Assembly: GCA_000965745.1 (NCBI GenBank)
Contig: CP009479.1
Coordinates: forward strand, 630,457-694,456
Direction: 5' to 3'
DNA: 64,000 bases
Origin: an uncultured archaeon
Lineage (GTDB): Archaea > Thermoplasmatota > Thermoplasmata > Thermoplasmatales > Thermoplasmataceae
Part shown: positions 25,124 to 33,958 of the stretch, piece after piece
Numbering within the stretch: the first letter of the stretch is position 1
How the letters are laid out: each line of letters starts with the position of its first letter
Position numbers and translations under genes: made by a program
Notes under the pieces: generated by a model
Seen by the model: the letters and a program-made list of their open reading frames with translations, nothing else
The model's database searches: none
What the model was told of the DNA's origin: nothing

Positions 25124-26581
25124 TTAAGATTTCTTGAAAAGGTCAGGCCACTTGTCGTGCACTTTCCGGTCTGTGTCAGGATCTGCCTTCACAACGTCCG
25201 GGAATGTCTTCTTCATTATCTTCTCGAAGGGCTTTACGGCCATGACTATTGCCCTCGATGCGGTATACTCAAGCAGGTCCTTTCCTTCTTCGTGCTTTGC
25301 AATAGGATCAAGTGGAGTTCCCATGGTGTTCCTGACGATGTCAATTCCAGACGCAGGATCATTTCTGCTGCACATTGCCCATACAACCTCGTTCAGGTTG
25401 GATGGGTCTATGTCATCATCCACAACTACTGTGTATCGCCCTGCAACATTTCCAGGCCTGCTCTGGGATGCTATGTGCCCCGCCATTACCGCGTGCCCGC
25501 CAAACATCTGCTTAACAGAAACAGCTGTGAACGCTCTGGAATACCCTTCTTCATGGCACCATACTCCTTTGACGCCAGCCACTCCGGAACCTTCGAGGGC
25601 ATTCCAGATCAGGGAGGCCCTGATTGGGCATCTATAGTAGGAATAATCATAGGGGGGCTTGCCTGCACATGTGCCCATAAGTATGGGCCTGTTTCTGTAG
25701 TAGACCGCTTCAATCTTGATCACTGGATTGGACATTTTTCCACCGGCATAGTACCCCATGAATTCGCCAAGCGGCCCTTCGTCGGTCCTCTCTCCCGTGA
25801 TGTAACCTTCAACTGCAATCTCACTGTCAGCAGGGATCGGAAGGCCGGTCACAGGACCTTTGAAGGTATGAACAGGCTTTTCCCTGACAGCCCCAAGGAA
25901 GTTGTACTCTGACATACCCTCAGGAACTTCATTGCTGGAAAACAGGTTGAGGCCAGGATTGTGGCCAAATGAAAGTGCAATGGGTGCGGGTTTGCCGGAA
26001 TCTAGGTTTTTCTCTACATGTGATCTTCCATGCCTTGAGGCCTCCATTAGAATGGCCAGCCTCTTTGAGTCCTTCACCATAACCCTGTAGGTTCCCACAT
26101 TGACCCATCCTGACTCAGGGTCCCTTGTTATTACGGCATCGGCTGTGCCGATATACCTGCCGCCGTCATTATGGAACCACTTTGGCACAGGAAACTTGAA
26201 GAAGTCAATCCGGTCTCCCTTGTCGACATTTTCCATTGTGGGTGGGTTATCAACCATTACAGGAGCGTATTTCTCATATCCTTTCTCCACGTTTCTCAGT
26301 TTTTCCCTTATGGCAGTTGTAAGCTCCAGGTTGTTCAGGTTACTGTCAAGGTCCAGTGCAGTCGAAACCCTTCTGGAGTCCAGGAGAGCCCCGGTGAGAA
26401 CCCTGAAGCCCTCAGGATACCCCGGTATCTTGTCAAACAGCAGGGTGTATTTGTTCCTCTTTGCGTTTGCATCGGTGATGGCACCAATTTCCAAATCCCA
26501 GCTGGCACCTTCCACTTTCCTGAGCAACCCCAATTTCTCTATTCTCTCAATAAATTCCCTTAGGTCATAACTTGAACTCAA
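25124..26581 (-). CDS. UbiD-family (de)carboxylase 2, short type
   Basis: 485 residues from a TTG start at 26581; no ATG or GTG fits better. The core pattern is that of UbiD: DPESGWVNVGTYRVMV in the prFMN region, the active-site loop TDEGPLGEFMGYY with both Glu residues of the Glu-x4-Glu pair, and VVVDDDIDPSNLNEVVWA in the C-domain. Close in length and motifs to UbiD-4. It should decarboxylate an aromatic or heteroaromatic acid with prFMN from UbiX. It is divergently arranged with UbiD-3, whose start lies 162 bp away. Confidence 0.88.
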   Translation of the reverse strand: MSSSYDLREFIERIEKLGLLRKVEGASWDLEIGAITDANAKRNKYTLLFDKIPGYPEGFRVLTGALLDSRRVSTALDLDSNLNNLELTTAIREKLRNVEKGYEKYAPVMVDNPPTMENVDKGDRIDFFKFPVPKWFHNDGGRYIGTADAVITRDPESGWVNVGTYRVMVKDSKRLAILMEASRHGRSHVEKNLDSGKPAPIALSFGHNPGLNLFSSNEVPEGMSEYNFLGAVREKPVHTFKGPVTGLPIPADSEIAVEGYITGERTDEGPLGEFMGYYAGGKMSNPVIKIEAVYYRNRPILMGTCAGKPPYDYSYYRCPIRASLIWNALEGSGVAGVKGVWCHEEGYSRAFTAVSVKQMFGGHAVMAGHIASQSRPGNVAGRYTVVVDDDIDPSNLNEVVWAMCSRNDPASGIDIVRNTMGTPLDPIAKHEEGKDLLEYTASRAIVMAVKPFEKIMKKTFPDVVKADPDTDRKVHDKWPDLFKKS

Positions 26582-26715
26582 CTCGCCACACCTTCAGCGA
26601 TTATGGTATTTCTTTTTAAAACGGTTTCGTCCTTTTGAGGTTCTCAATAACACCGGGAACGGCTCATATGCATAATCTCTTTAATGCTATACGTGGCACG
26701 CAGAAAACCAAAGGA

Positions 26716-26723
26716 TTTATACA
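26716..26723 (+). promoter_or_regulatory. TATA element for UbiD-3
   Basis: TTTATACA is centred 24 bp before ATG 26743; no Shine-Dalgarno is present, so the message is probably leaderless. Confidence 0.55.
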
Positions 26724-26742
26724 TGCAATTTCATAAAGTGCT

Positions 26743-28344
26743 ATGGCAGAGTATTACAGGGATTTGAGTGACTATCTGGCCGCATTGGAGAAGGCAGATA
26801 AGCTGTACAGAATCGACCGCCCTGTTGAAAAAGAGACTGAGCTTACGCCTCTTGTCAGGCTTCAGTACAGGGGTTTACCAGACGAACAGAGAAAAGGATT
26901 TCTTTTCAACAACGTGAAGGATGCAAAGGGAAGAAACTATGATATTAAAGTGGCAACAGGAATATATGCATCATCAATGGAAATTTATGCTCTCGGCCTG
27001 AAGGCTGAGCCAACCAAGGAATCCATTCAGGAAAAATGGGTAAATGCGCAACTTCATCCCGTTGAACCCGAAATGGTTGACCATGCGCCAGTCCAGGACA
27101 ATGTTTTTGAGGGAGACCAGCTCCTTGAGGACGGGAAGGGCCTGGAAGCATTGCCTATTCCAATAGAGGTCCCTGGGTTCAGTGGCCAGATAAGGACCAG
27201 CACGCAGGTCATCACAAGAGACCCCGAGACCGGAATAAGGAACATGGGCAACTACTCTGCTCACGTTTTTGGCAAAGACAAGATGCTGTGGGAAATAAAC
27301 CGGGGAAACCAGGGTTTTATCCACTACAACAAGTGGAAGAAGCTTGGCAAGCCTATGCCTGCTGCAATCGTGGTTGGCGGAGTACCCTCTTACTTCTACA
27401 CTGCATCTGCCAAGATTCCATACGGGGTTGACGAGCTTTCCATTGCCGGAGGCTTTTCAGGTGAGCCGGTCAAGCTTGTTAAGGCAAAGACCGTTGACAT
27501 GGAAGTGCCTGCAGATGCAGACATAGTCGTTGAAGGCCTCATTTCAACTGAGAAGATGGAGCCCGGAAACGCATTTGGCGAATACACAGGGTACATGGCT
27601 ACAGACGTCTGGCTGAGGCCGGTTTTCAATGTTACAGCCGTCACAATGAGGAAAAAGCCAACTTTTGTGCACATAATGAGCCAGTTCCCGCCGAGCGAGA
27701 GCAGCAAGGTGAGGCTTGTCTCTTCGGACAACGTATACCTGAAGTTCCTCAGGCACGATGCAAAGGTGCCCGGTGTTCTTGACGTGGCATGGCACGAGAT
27801 GAGCCAGGCGCAGTGGTGTGTTGTCAAGATCAAGAAGGTCAACAAGTCCCATCCCTGGCAGATACTGAACCTGCTTTCAGGATATGATACCAGGTGGGGG
27901 AAGTTCTTCATCGTGGTGGATGAGGATATAGATCCGAGATCACTTGATTCTGTCATATGGGCAATGAGCTGGAGAGTGCAGCCAGCCAGGGACATGAGAA
28001 TAATCCAGGGAAAGGTTCCGGGCCTCGATCCTTCGGCTTACAGCCCCGGAGCATCCCACGAGGAGAAGGAATTTCCCGGAGGCGTGGGAAGCTCAGCAGT
28101 CCTTATTGATGCCACGATAAAGTATCCGTACCCTCCAACCTCACTTCCGAGGAAGGAATATATGGAAAAAGCCCTGGAAATATGGAAGGAGCTCAAGCTG
28201 CCGCAACTCAATCTGGTGGCTCCGTGGTACGGCTATGAACTTGGCTACTGGCCTGACGAGTTCAGGCAGGATGCGGAGGACCTGGTAAAGGGTGAGCACT
28301 ACAAGATCGGAGAGAGGCTTTCCAAAAAAGAACTGAAAGATTAA
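26743..28344 (+). CDS. UbiD-family (de)carboxylase 3, long type
   Basis: 533 residues, paralogous to UbiD-1 over its whole length (both have KGFLF.NV.D.KGR.YD near residue 48 and FPPSESSK later). DPETGIRNMGNYSAHVFG marks the prFMN region. The active-site loop reads EPGNAFGEYTGY: the second Glu is kept (27580-27582), while the first position is Gly (27565-27567), as judged by eye. The protein should still bind prFMN, but its proton-transfer network must differ from that of Fdc1-type enzymes. A mobile-element remnant and a flavin-barrel gene follow on the same strand. Confidence 0.88.
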   Translation: MAEYYRDLSDYLAALEKADKLYRIDRPVEKETELTPLVRLQYRGLPDEQRKGFLFNNVKDAKGRNYDIKVATGIYASSMEIYALGLKAEPTKESIQEKWVNAQLHPVEPEMVDHAPVQDNVFEGDQLLEDGKGLEALPIPIEVPGFSGQIRTSTQVITRDPETGIRNMGNYSAHVFGKDKMLWEINRGNQGFIHYNKWKKLGKPMPAAIVVGGVPSYFYTASAKIPYGVDELSIAGGFSGEPVKLVKAKTVDMEVPADADIVVEGLISTEKMEPGNAFGEYTGYMATDVWLRPVFNVTAVTMRKKPTFVHIMSQFPPSESSKVRLVSSDNVYLKFLRHDAKVPGVLDVAWHEMSQAQWCVVKIKKVNKSHPWQILNLLSGYDTRWGKFFIVVDEDIDPRSLDSVIWAMSWRVQPARDMRIIQGKVPGLDPSAYSPGASHEEKEFPGGVGSSAVLIDATIKYPYPPTSLPRKEYMEKALEIWKELKLPQLNLVAPWYGYELGYWPDEFRQDAEDLVKGEHYKIGERLSKKELKD

Positions 28345-28366
28345 TCAGTTCCTTTCCATTTTTAAC

Positions 28367-28636
28367 AAAATTGAGCGTGAATTCCCCTTCCGAAAGGGAG
28401 GGGATGAAAGCGAAATCTTTTTCTATTTTCCAGAAATAATACGTTGCTCACCAGCAGACAGAATGGAAGAAGGGTCGGATAACGTGTAGCTCCATGCGTG
28501 CCTGCGTCCGTAAAGTCGAATGGATTAGTGTGGAGGGCAAAGTACCCTCGGGCCTGAGGGAATTCATGCCTGCGGAGGTTCCGCTGGTAACCGTCGAAGC
28601 AGGAAGCCCCTTTCGAAGGATAGGGGAGGAGGTCAC
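28367..28636 (+). mobile_element. 270-bp non-autonomous element, copy 1 (IS200/IS605-end-like)
   Basis: This copy matches 33137-33406 without gaps and with about 12 mismatches over 270 bp. Both follow TTTAAC in the T-rich tail of a gene. Near the left end CCCCTTCC-GAAA-GGGAGGGG (28384-28403) forms an 8-bp stem with a GNRA loop. The right end, GAAGCCCC...GGGGAGGAGGTCAC, resembles right ends of IS605-type elements carrying tnpB. One frame near the right end reads PAEVPLVTVEAGSPFRRIGEE, similar to the C-terminus of some TnpB proteins. No transposase is encoded, so this is a MITE/PATE-like relic mobilisable only in trans. Confidence 0.7.
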
Positions 28637-28649
28637 CTGGTGCATCAAA

Positions 28650-29165
28650 ATGTCCCAAAATCTCGGCAGCAAACTTCCGGACAAGACGTTCAATTCCCTG
28701 AAATTTTCAAACGAAACAAGAACTAACAGCGCGATTTTCCTGTTGACTAAAGACGGTGAATCATTCCCCCACGTAGCGCTACTGTCTCCATACCAGGTGG
28801 TGGCAGTAAACAGGGTGAAGCTACTCGTGGCAGTCCATTCCGCTTCCAGAAGCTGCGCGTTTCTGGCATCAGACGGAAAGGGGACTCTCATACTCCAGCT
28901 TGAACCCGCAGTGCAGTATGTCAAGTGCAGATTTTCGGAATCGGATGACAAGGGATACTCATCAGGGGAATACGGTGAAAAACTGTTCAATGCAACCCCA
29001 CTGGAAATCCTGGAGGATTACTCTGACAAAGCGCCATTTGTTTCAGAACTCAGATTTGATGAAACAAACACCTACGGCCCATACTCCGAAGGTTTCGGCA
29101 GGCTCAAGAAGATAGCGGAAGAAGACACCGGAAGGGAATGGCCTAGTCCTCTCCCCACTCCTTAA
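28650..29165 (+). CDS. flavin-binding split-barrel (pyridoxamine-phosphate-oxidase-like) protein
   Basis: 171 residues from ATG 28650, which lies 14 bp beyond the mobile element. An open frame continues upstream into the element, but that part is element sequence. TNSAIFLLTKDGESFPHVALLSP resembles the first strands of the PNPOx-like barrel, and later strands (LLVAVHSASRSCAFLAS, GTLILQLEPAVQYVK) fit. FMN or prFMN-related binding is plausible and such genes occur near UbiD genes. Function is unknown. The C-terminal end overlaps convergently with ubiX by 23 bp. The element insertion may have separated it from its original promoter or trimmed its 5' end. Confidence 0.65.
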   Translation: MSQNLGSKLPDKTFNSLKFSNETRTNSAIFLLTKDGESFPHVALLSPYQVVAVNRVKLLVAVHSASRSCAFLASDGKGTLILQLEPAVQYVKCRFSESDDKGYSSGEYGEKLFNATPLEILEDYSDKAPFVSELRFDETNTYGPYSEGFGRLKKIAEEDTGREWPSPLPTP

Positions 29166-29709
29166 GTAGATCCGTCTTGACGCCAATCATGTTCAGGACC
29201 CTTCCCACAGTAAGGTCCACCATATTCTCTATGTCACTTATCTTGAAGTAAAGTGGAGGCAGCGGTGGCATTATTGTTCCCCCGGCCTCAGTAATCTGTA
29301 CCATATTCCTGAGATGTATCAGGTTAAGGGGAGTCTCCCTCGCAAGAAGGATCAGGGGCCTCCTCTCCTTCAGTGTTACCATGGCAGCTCTTGCAACAAG
29401 GTTCTGCTCAAAGCCGGTCGCAATGGCAGAAAGCGTTTTCATGGAACACGGGGCAACGATCATGCCCTCGGTCTGGAATGACCCGCTAGCTATGGACGCT
29501 GTGAACTCATATTCGCCGTATACGTGATCCGCAAGCTCCTTGAGTTTGTCGGCTTCAAGGCCCGTTTCTATTTTTAGAGTCTTCTCAGCCCCATTGCTGA
29601 CCACAAGGTGGGTTTCGGCATCAGTCTTGTTTCTGCAGGCCAGTAGCAGCCTGTATCCATAAATCGCACCCGTCGAGCCGGTAACGGCCACAACTATCTT
29701 CTTTGTCAT
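29143..29709 (-). CDS. ubiX: UbiX-like flavin prenyltransferase
   Basis: 188 residues, standard UbiX length. The flavodoxin-like start IVVAVTGSTGAIYGYRLL is diagnostic; the MIVAPCSMKTLSAIATG loop and the C-terminal PLILLARETPLNLIHLRNM and PPLPPLYFK segments complete the pattern. UbiX joins a dimethylallyl group to reduced FMN to make prenyl-FMN, the cofactor of UbiD enzymes. It is the only UbiX in the window and would serve all four UbiD paralogs. It is the last gene of a minus-strand group (alpha/beta hydrolase, cupin, cyclase, UbiX). Confidence 0.93.
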   Translation of the reverse strand: MTKKIVVAVTGSTGAIYGYRLLLACRNKTDAETHLVVSNGAEKTLKIETGLEADKLKELADHVYGEYEFTASIASGSFQTEGMIVAPCSMKTLSAIATGFEQNLVARAAMVTLKERRPLILLARETPLNLIHLRNMVQITEAGGTIMPPLPPLYFKISDIENMVDLTVGRVLNMIGVKTDLLKEWGED

Positions 29710-29798
29710 TAGCGCACCTTTTGCTTGTACGGGTCTGAATCAACCCGATAATAGATAAACTCTCCCTATTTCAGGCGTATAAAAATAAAAAAATGAGG

Positions 29799-30617
29799 TT
29801 ATTTTGTTGTTATCGCTATCGGCCTGAATGGAGAGCCCGTAGCACCCTTGAACTTCAGTGGAAGCCCGATGAACAGGAACTCGTAGACCTTGTCCCTGGA
29901 GAGCTCTTCCAGGAATATATTCTCTATTATGTATATTCCTTTCTTTGCAAGAAGTATCAAGTGGCCTGGAAGTTTTGACTTTGTCTCCGGGTCAGGGTCG
30001 TGGGGGACATCCCATGCAAGATTGTCTGAACCAACGGCAAATACCTTGTCCTGCAGATATTCACTCACTTCCTTTGAAACTCCAGCCGCATTCATGTATT
30101 TGCCCTGCTCATTCCAGTACTTTCCGTATCCGGTTCTCACCAGGACAACATCATCCTTTCCGAAGGTCACTCCTTCCTTCTCCACCGCTTTCTTGAACTC
30201 TTCAAGGGTTATCTCATGGTTCTCATCCAGCGGATCCCTGACAAATGCAGCCACATCAATGAGAACGCCTTTCCTGACCATTGCCGGGAGCTCTTCGGCA
30301 CCGAGTTTCGTGTACCCCCACGGAGTCTCGACTTCGGGCGTGACTTTTGTACCGTCATAGAACGTCATGTCCGAGGCCTGATGGCATAGTGCATCTATGT
30401 GGGTCCCGGACTGGTCCGTCATGATGATGAGCCCCGAGGAGCTGGTCCTTGGGCCTGTCTTGTCAGGAGTGTAGTAGTTCTCGTGATGTCTGTACAGGAA
30501 ATAATTCAACCCGGGTTTGACAGGATCAAACGCAGGCATTCCGGGGTATCTAACGTGCTCAAGGTCATACACCTTGTTTCCGTTTCCTGCTATCTTCAAT
30601 AAATCAGCTATCGTCAT
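29799..30617 (-). CDS. cyclase-family metal hydrolase 1 (kynurenine-formamidase-like)
   Basis: 272 residues from ATG 30617. The metal site TDQSGTHIDALCHQ near residue 90 follows the HxGTHxDxPxH theme of the cyclase family, with Asp for the first His and Cys for Pro. The family includes kynurenine formamidase, isatin hydrolase and similar enzymes that open lactams or hydrolyse N-acyl groups. The AAGGAG ribosome binding site overlaps the TAA stop of the upstream cupin gene, supporting coupling and this start. An open frame extends to 30779 but overlaps the cupin gene. Confidence 0.85.
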   Translation of the reverse strand: MTIADLLKIAGNGNKVYDLEHVRYPGMPAFDPVKPGLNYFLYRHHENYYTPDKTGPRTSSSGLIIMTDQSGTHIDALCHQASDMTFYDGTKVTPEVETPWGYTKLGAEELPAMVRKGVLIDVAAFVRDPLDENHEITLEEFKKAVEKEGVTFGKDDVVLVRTGYGKYWNEQGKYMNAAGVSKEVSEYLQDKVFAVGSDNLAWDVPHDPDPETKSKLPGHLILLAKKGIYIIENIFLEELSRDKVYEFLFIGLPLKFKGATGSPFRPIAITTK

Positions 30618-30630
30618 GAAAAACATCTCC

Positions 30631-31074
30631 TTACTGCTTAACCGCAGATTTGTTCTCAAGCTTGGATGAAGCCTTAATTTCGATTGCCATGTAGTCTGAA
30701 TCAGAGGAAGCTGCTGCTGTATGCGCCATTCCTCTGGGAATATAGAGCATCTCGCCGGCGTTGAGCTGGTATTCGCCATTCTCTGTCTTCCATGTGGCCT
30801 GGCCCTTTACGCAGATGATAACCTCATCAAAGTCCATGTTCCTGTGCCAGAAAGGCATTACCGCCCTCCTCTTTGAAAGCTCTATGCTCACTCCGTCTCC
30901 CACAAGAAGCTTCATCGGCGGGCCGTCAGGCTTCTCCATGTTCGGGGGGTTAAGGCTGCCGTATTTTATAACTTCAGATTTTGCATCTATTTTGAATGCT
31001 TCAGGCTCCTTTGCCCTTTCAAACAAAACGTTGACTCCCTTTGAAGTCAGTTTCTCCTTTACTGTGTCAGACAC
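30631..31074 (-). CDS. cupin-domain protein
   Basis: 147 residues, one cupin barrel. FWHRNMDFDEVIICVKG gives one His and the Glu of motif 1, and MLYIPRGMAHT gives the second-motif His. The wording around HRNMDFDE recalls the homogentisate-dioxygenase-like cupins, but the protein is a single short domain, so activity is open: it could be a small dioxygenase or a binding protein. The stop codon lies within the ribosome binding site of the cyclase gene, so the two are coupled. It is the only candidate near the UbiX operon for metal-dependent ring cleavage. Confidence 0.8.
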   Translation of the reverse strand: MSDTVKEKLTSKGVNVLFERAKEPEAFKIDAKSEVIKYGSLNPPNMEKPDGPPMKLLVGDGVSIELSKRRAVMPFWHRNMDFDEVIICVKGQATWKTENGEYQLNAGEMLYIPRGMAHTAAASSDSDYMAIEIKASSKLENKSAVKQ

Positions 31075-31216
31075 TGTTATTCACCGAGTCGCAATCATGT
31101 TTTATCTAAAATTATTTACGTATGCGATTTTCGTATGAATTCCGCGAAGATGCAATTCTTTTGGGTTGATAAGGGCAAGAAGGGATGAGGTTAATCACCC
31201 AACCTGAACAGGAGAC

Positions 31217-32026
31217 TTACGAAATTTCCGAAAGGGATTCCGTGACTGCCTTGGAGAAAGCATCAGGGCTGGAAATACTGGGAATGTGGTCAGCACAATC
31301 TATGAAGACAAGTTTAGAAGATTTCAGGCGCCCATGGATTGCACGGTCAACCTCAACCATCCCCTTGCGGTCTTCTTTCCCAACAATTATCAACACAGGC
31401 ATTTCAAGCATTTCTAGCCTCTTGAAGGCAGGAGGTTCCGGTGATAACTGAAACCTGTCAACGTCCTCTTCCTCAGAATTCACATTCTCCTCAGCTATGT
31501 CCAGTACATGTTTCCTAACATCACCCGAGAGCTTATGGGTCCAGTAATCCACATCGATGGCGGCTGCATCCCTGTATTTACCTTTATTCCTGAGCTCAAT
31601 ATATCTCTCTTCAAGAGATCCGAGATCACCCCAGAGCTCATTCTCATCCCCCTCAATTTCAACTCCTCTCACCCCCGAATTCACAAGTACAAGGGCAGAT
31701 ACTCGGCCAGGAAATTCAACTGCGAAGTCAAGCGCGATTCTACCTCCGTTTGAGACCCCCAATATTGTGGCCCTGTCTATGTTCAGATTGTCCAGAATAG
31801 CCTTGAGATCCTTGAAGTCGGAATATTCTTCACTGGCCTTGCTTGATTTTCCAAATCCGCGAACATCATACCTGATTAACCGGCGGCCTTTTCCAAGAGC
31901 CTCCATCTGATTATCCCACATGCGGCTGTCCAGGTAGCCCGCATGTACCAGGACCAGTGGCTCGCCTGATCCGAGGTCTTCATAGTATATACTTGCATTT
32001 TCAGCATTAATATAGCCAGTGCTCAC
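31217..32026 (-). CDS. alpha/beta hydrolase with complete triad
   Basis: 269 residues from GTG 32026; TTG at 32029 is a one-codon alternative. The fold shows LVHAGYLDSRMW, YDVRGFGKSS, Ser92 in LGVSNGGRIAL, an acid in GKEDRKG and His in CADHIPS. Relatives include 3-oxoadipate enol-lactonase and meta-cleavage or formamide hydrolases. It precedes the cupin-cyclase-UbiX genes on the same strand after a 142-bp gap. It probably hydrolyses a ring-opened intermediate. Confidence 0.82.
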   Translation of the reverse strand: MSTGYINAENASIYYEDLGSGEPLVLVHAGYLDSRMWDNQMEALGKGRRLIRYDVRGFGKSSKASEEYSDFKDLKAILDNLNIDRATILGVSNGGRIALDFAVEFPGRVSALVLVNSGVRGVEIEGDENELWGDLGSLEERYIELRNKGKYRDAAAIDVDYWTHKLSGDVRKHVLDIAEENVNSEEEDVDRFQLSPEPPAFKRLEMLEMPVLIIVGKEDRKGMVEVDRAIHGRLKSSKLVFIDCADHIPSISSPDAFSKAVTESLSEIS

Positions 32027-32144
32027 CAATTCCTATGCAAAAGGCAGTATATTCTTCATCTGTAGCAGCAGGAATGACACCAAACACCCCTTCTCTGCAA
32101 CACAAAAGAAAAAAATTTGAACCAAAGCAGATTCTCCAAGGGCA

Positions 32145-33116
32145 ATGAAAAACATCGACATCCATTCACACATGTTGCATTCTTCTTCGATAGAACAACT
32201 GGGAGGGGAGATAAACCAGATTGAAAACAGTCCTCTTTACGCCATAAATGTGCTGGGAAAGAAAGTGGCTCCTATGCCCAAGGGGTTTTTTGACACTGAT
32301 GCACGAATCAGCGAAATAGCTGAAATGGGAATAGAAGGGCAGATTATATCACCTACCCACCACCTCTTCATGTATGACAAGGACGCATCATCTGCAGCCA
32401 AATCAGCGAGAATCCAGAATGAGGGAATCAGCAGGGTCTGTTCAGAACACAGTGGCAGGTTTGCGGGAAATGCAACACTCCCGATGCAGGACGCGAAGCA
32501 CGCCCTGGATGAGCTTGAATATGCATATTCCAAGCTCGAAATGAAAGGCATAGAGATAGGCACAAACATAAACGGCAGGAACCTGGATGATGAGAGCCTC
32601 TTCCCGGTTTACGAAAGAGCGCAGGAACTTGGAATGCCAATATTTGTCCACCCCAACGATTTCATGGCAAAGGAGAGGCTATCAAAATACTACATGGGGA
32701 TAGTTGTGGGAACACTTGCTGAGACCACTGTGGCAGTGAGCAGCCTTCTTCTGGGAAACGTATTCGGGAAGTTCCAGAAATTGAAGATGGTATTCTGCCA
32801 TGGCGGAGGCGCAATACCCTACCAGATCGGAAGGCTCCAGCATGCAGTGGACATACGTGAGGAGCTCAAGGACGCGAATGTGGACATATCAAAAGGTATC
32901 AGGAACATACTCTTTGACTCTGTAGTGTTCACACCAGAGGCACTTGATTTCCTGATAAAGGAAACTGGAGAAGACAACGTTGTTCTCGGTACGGATTATC
33001 CGTTCAACATGGGCAACTGGAATTCAGCAAAGGACCTTCAGAACCTTTCAACAATCAGTGAAACAACAAGAAACAAGGTTATGCTTGAAAACACGAAGAA
33101 ACTGTACGGACTCTGA
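32145..33116 (+). CDS. amidohydrolase-family decarboxylase/hydrolase (ACMSD-like)
   Basis: 323 residues of the amidohydrolase-2 group. Metal ligands appear as H7 and H9 in IDIHSHM, His in IFVHPND, His in VFCHGGGAIPY and Asp in LGTDYPFNMG. Family members are non-oxidative decarboxylases such as aminocarboxymuconate-semialdehyde decarboxylase, gamma-resorcylate decarboxylase and 3,6-dihydroxypicolinate decarboxylase, as well as hydrolases. In this gene neighbourhood a decarboxylase of a hydroxylated aromatic or pyridine acid is likely. A second copy of the 270-bp element begins just after the stop codon. Confidence 0.87.
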   Translation: MKNIDIHSHMLHSSSIEQLGGEINQIENSPLYAINVLGKKVAPMPKGFFDTDARISEIAEMGIEGQIISPTHHLFMYDKDASSAAKSARIQNEGISRVCSEHSGRFAGNATLPMQDAKHALDELEYAYSKLEMKGIEIGTNINGRNLDDESLFPVYERAQELGMPIFVHPNDFMAKERLSKYYMGIVVGTLAETTVAVSSLLLGNVFGKFQKLKMVFCHGGGAIPYQIGRLQHAVDIREELKDANVDISKGIRNILFDSVVFTPEALDFLIKETGEDNVVLGTDYPFNMGNWNSAKDLQNLSTISETTRNKVMLENTKKLYGL

Positions 33117-33136
33117 TCCGTTTTCCATTTTTTAAC

Positions 33137-33406
33137 AAAATTGAGCGGAAAATCCCCTTCCGAAAGGGAGGGGATGAAAGCGAAATCTTTTCCTATTTTC
33201 CAGAAATAACACGTGGCTCACCAGCAGACAGAATGGAAGAAGGGTCGGATAACGTGTAGCTCCATGCGTTCCTGTGTCCGTAAAGTCGAATGGATTAGTG
33301 TGGAGGGCAAAGTACCCCCGGGCCGGAGGGAATTCATGCCTGCGGAGGTTGCGCTGGTAACCGTGGAAGCAGGAAGCCCCTTTCGAAGGATAGGGGAGGA
33401 GGTCAC
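33137..33406 (+). mobile_element. 270-bp non-autonomous element, copy 2 (IS200/IS605-end-like)
   Basis: The second copy, equal in length to the first, with the same orientation and the same TTTAAC left flank in the T-rich tail of a gene. It keeps the GAAA-capped stem (33154-33173) and the GGTCAC right end. Sequence after the right end differs between copies (CTGG versus AAAAAG), which fixes the border. Short frames inside it are not genes. Confidence 0.7.
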
Positions 33407-33466
33407 AAAAAGAATGGCCTGGTCAATTAAATAAATATAAAAATATAATAAACGTGGTACTAAACT

Positions 33467-33946
33467 TCACTTCTTCTGGGCAAAGTACTTTCTCTGAGCG
33501 TCCTGTACTGCGTCAACGATCTGCTGATACCCGGTGCACATACAGTAATTCCCATGCAGCTTTTCCCTGATCTCCTCTCTTGTCATCTCCTCGTTGTTCC
33601 TGATGAGATAGTTTGTCATCATAAGGAAACCCGATGTGCAGTACCCGCACTGAAGGGCGAACTTCTCCCTGAAGGACTCCTGCTCAATGCTCAGCTCTCC
33701 GTTCGGCCCTTCAAGCCCTTCTACCGTCTTTAGGTTTGCACCCTGAGCCTGGACAGCCAGTATCTGGCAGGACTTCACGGGTTTCCCATCCCACTGGATA
33801 GTGCATGCTCCGCAGTGGCCAGTGTCACAACCTATGTGCGTCCCCTTGAGTTTCAATACATCCCGTATGAAATGCACGAGCAGCATCCTCGGCTCAGTCT
33901 CACCCGAATATTCCTTTCCATTTATTGTAAGATTCACAGTAACCAT
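33467..33946 (-). CDS. molybdenum hydroxylase small subunit, two [2Fe-2S] clusters
   Basis: 159 residues, typical of CoxS/small subunits of the xanthine oxidase family. The N-terminal ferredoxin cluster is bound by C-x4-C-x2-C in GCDTGHCGACTIQW and a later Cys; the second cluster by CGYCTSG and a CMCTGY motif in the helical domain. It passes electrons from the molybdenum centre to the FAD subunit. It is the last gene of a large-medium-small operon. An AAGGAGG site precedes the ATG. Confidence 0.93.
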   Translation of the reverse strand: MVTVNLTINGKEYSGETEPRMLLVHFIRDVLKLKGTHIGCDTGHCGACTIQWDGKPVKSCQILAVQAQGANLKTVEGLEGPNGELSIEQESFREKFALQCGYCTSGFLMMTNYLIRNNEEMTREEIREKLHGNYCMCTGYQQIVDAVQDAQRKYFAQKK

Positions 33947-33958
33947 TGTTATTCCTCC

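Noticed and set aside
28494-28649. N-terminal extension of the flavin-barrel gene
   Set aside because: This stretch is the repeated mobile element; the same frame occurs in copy 2 with no barrel gene after it.
33213-33434. 73-codon plus-strand frame
   Set aside because: It lies almost wholly in element copy 2 and is relic coding sequence at best.
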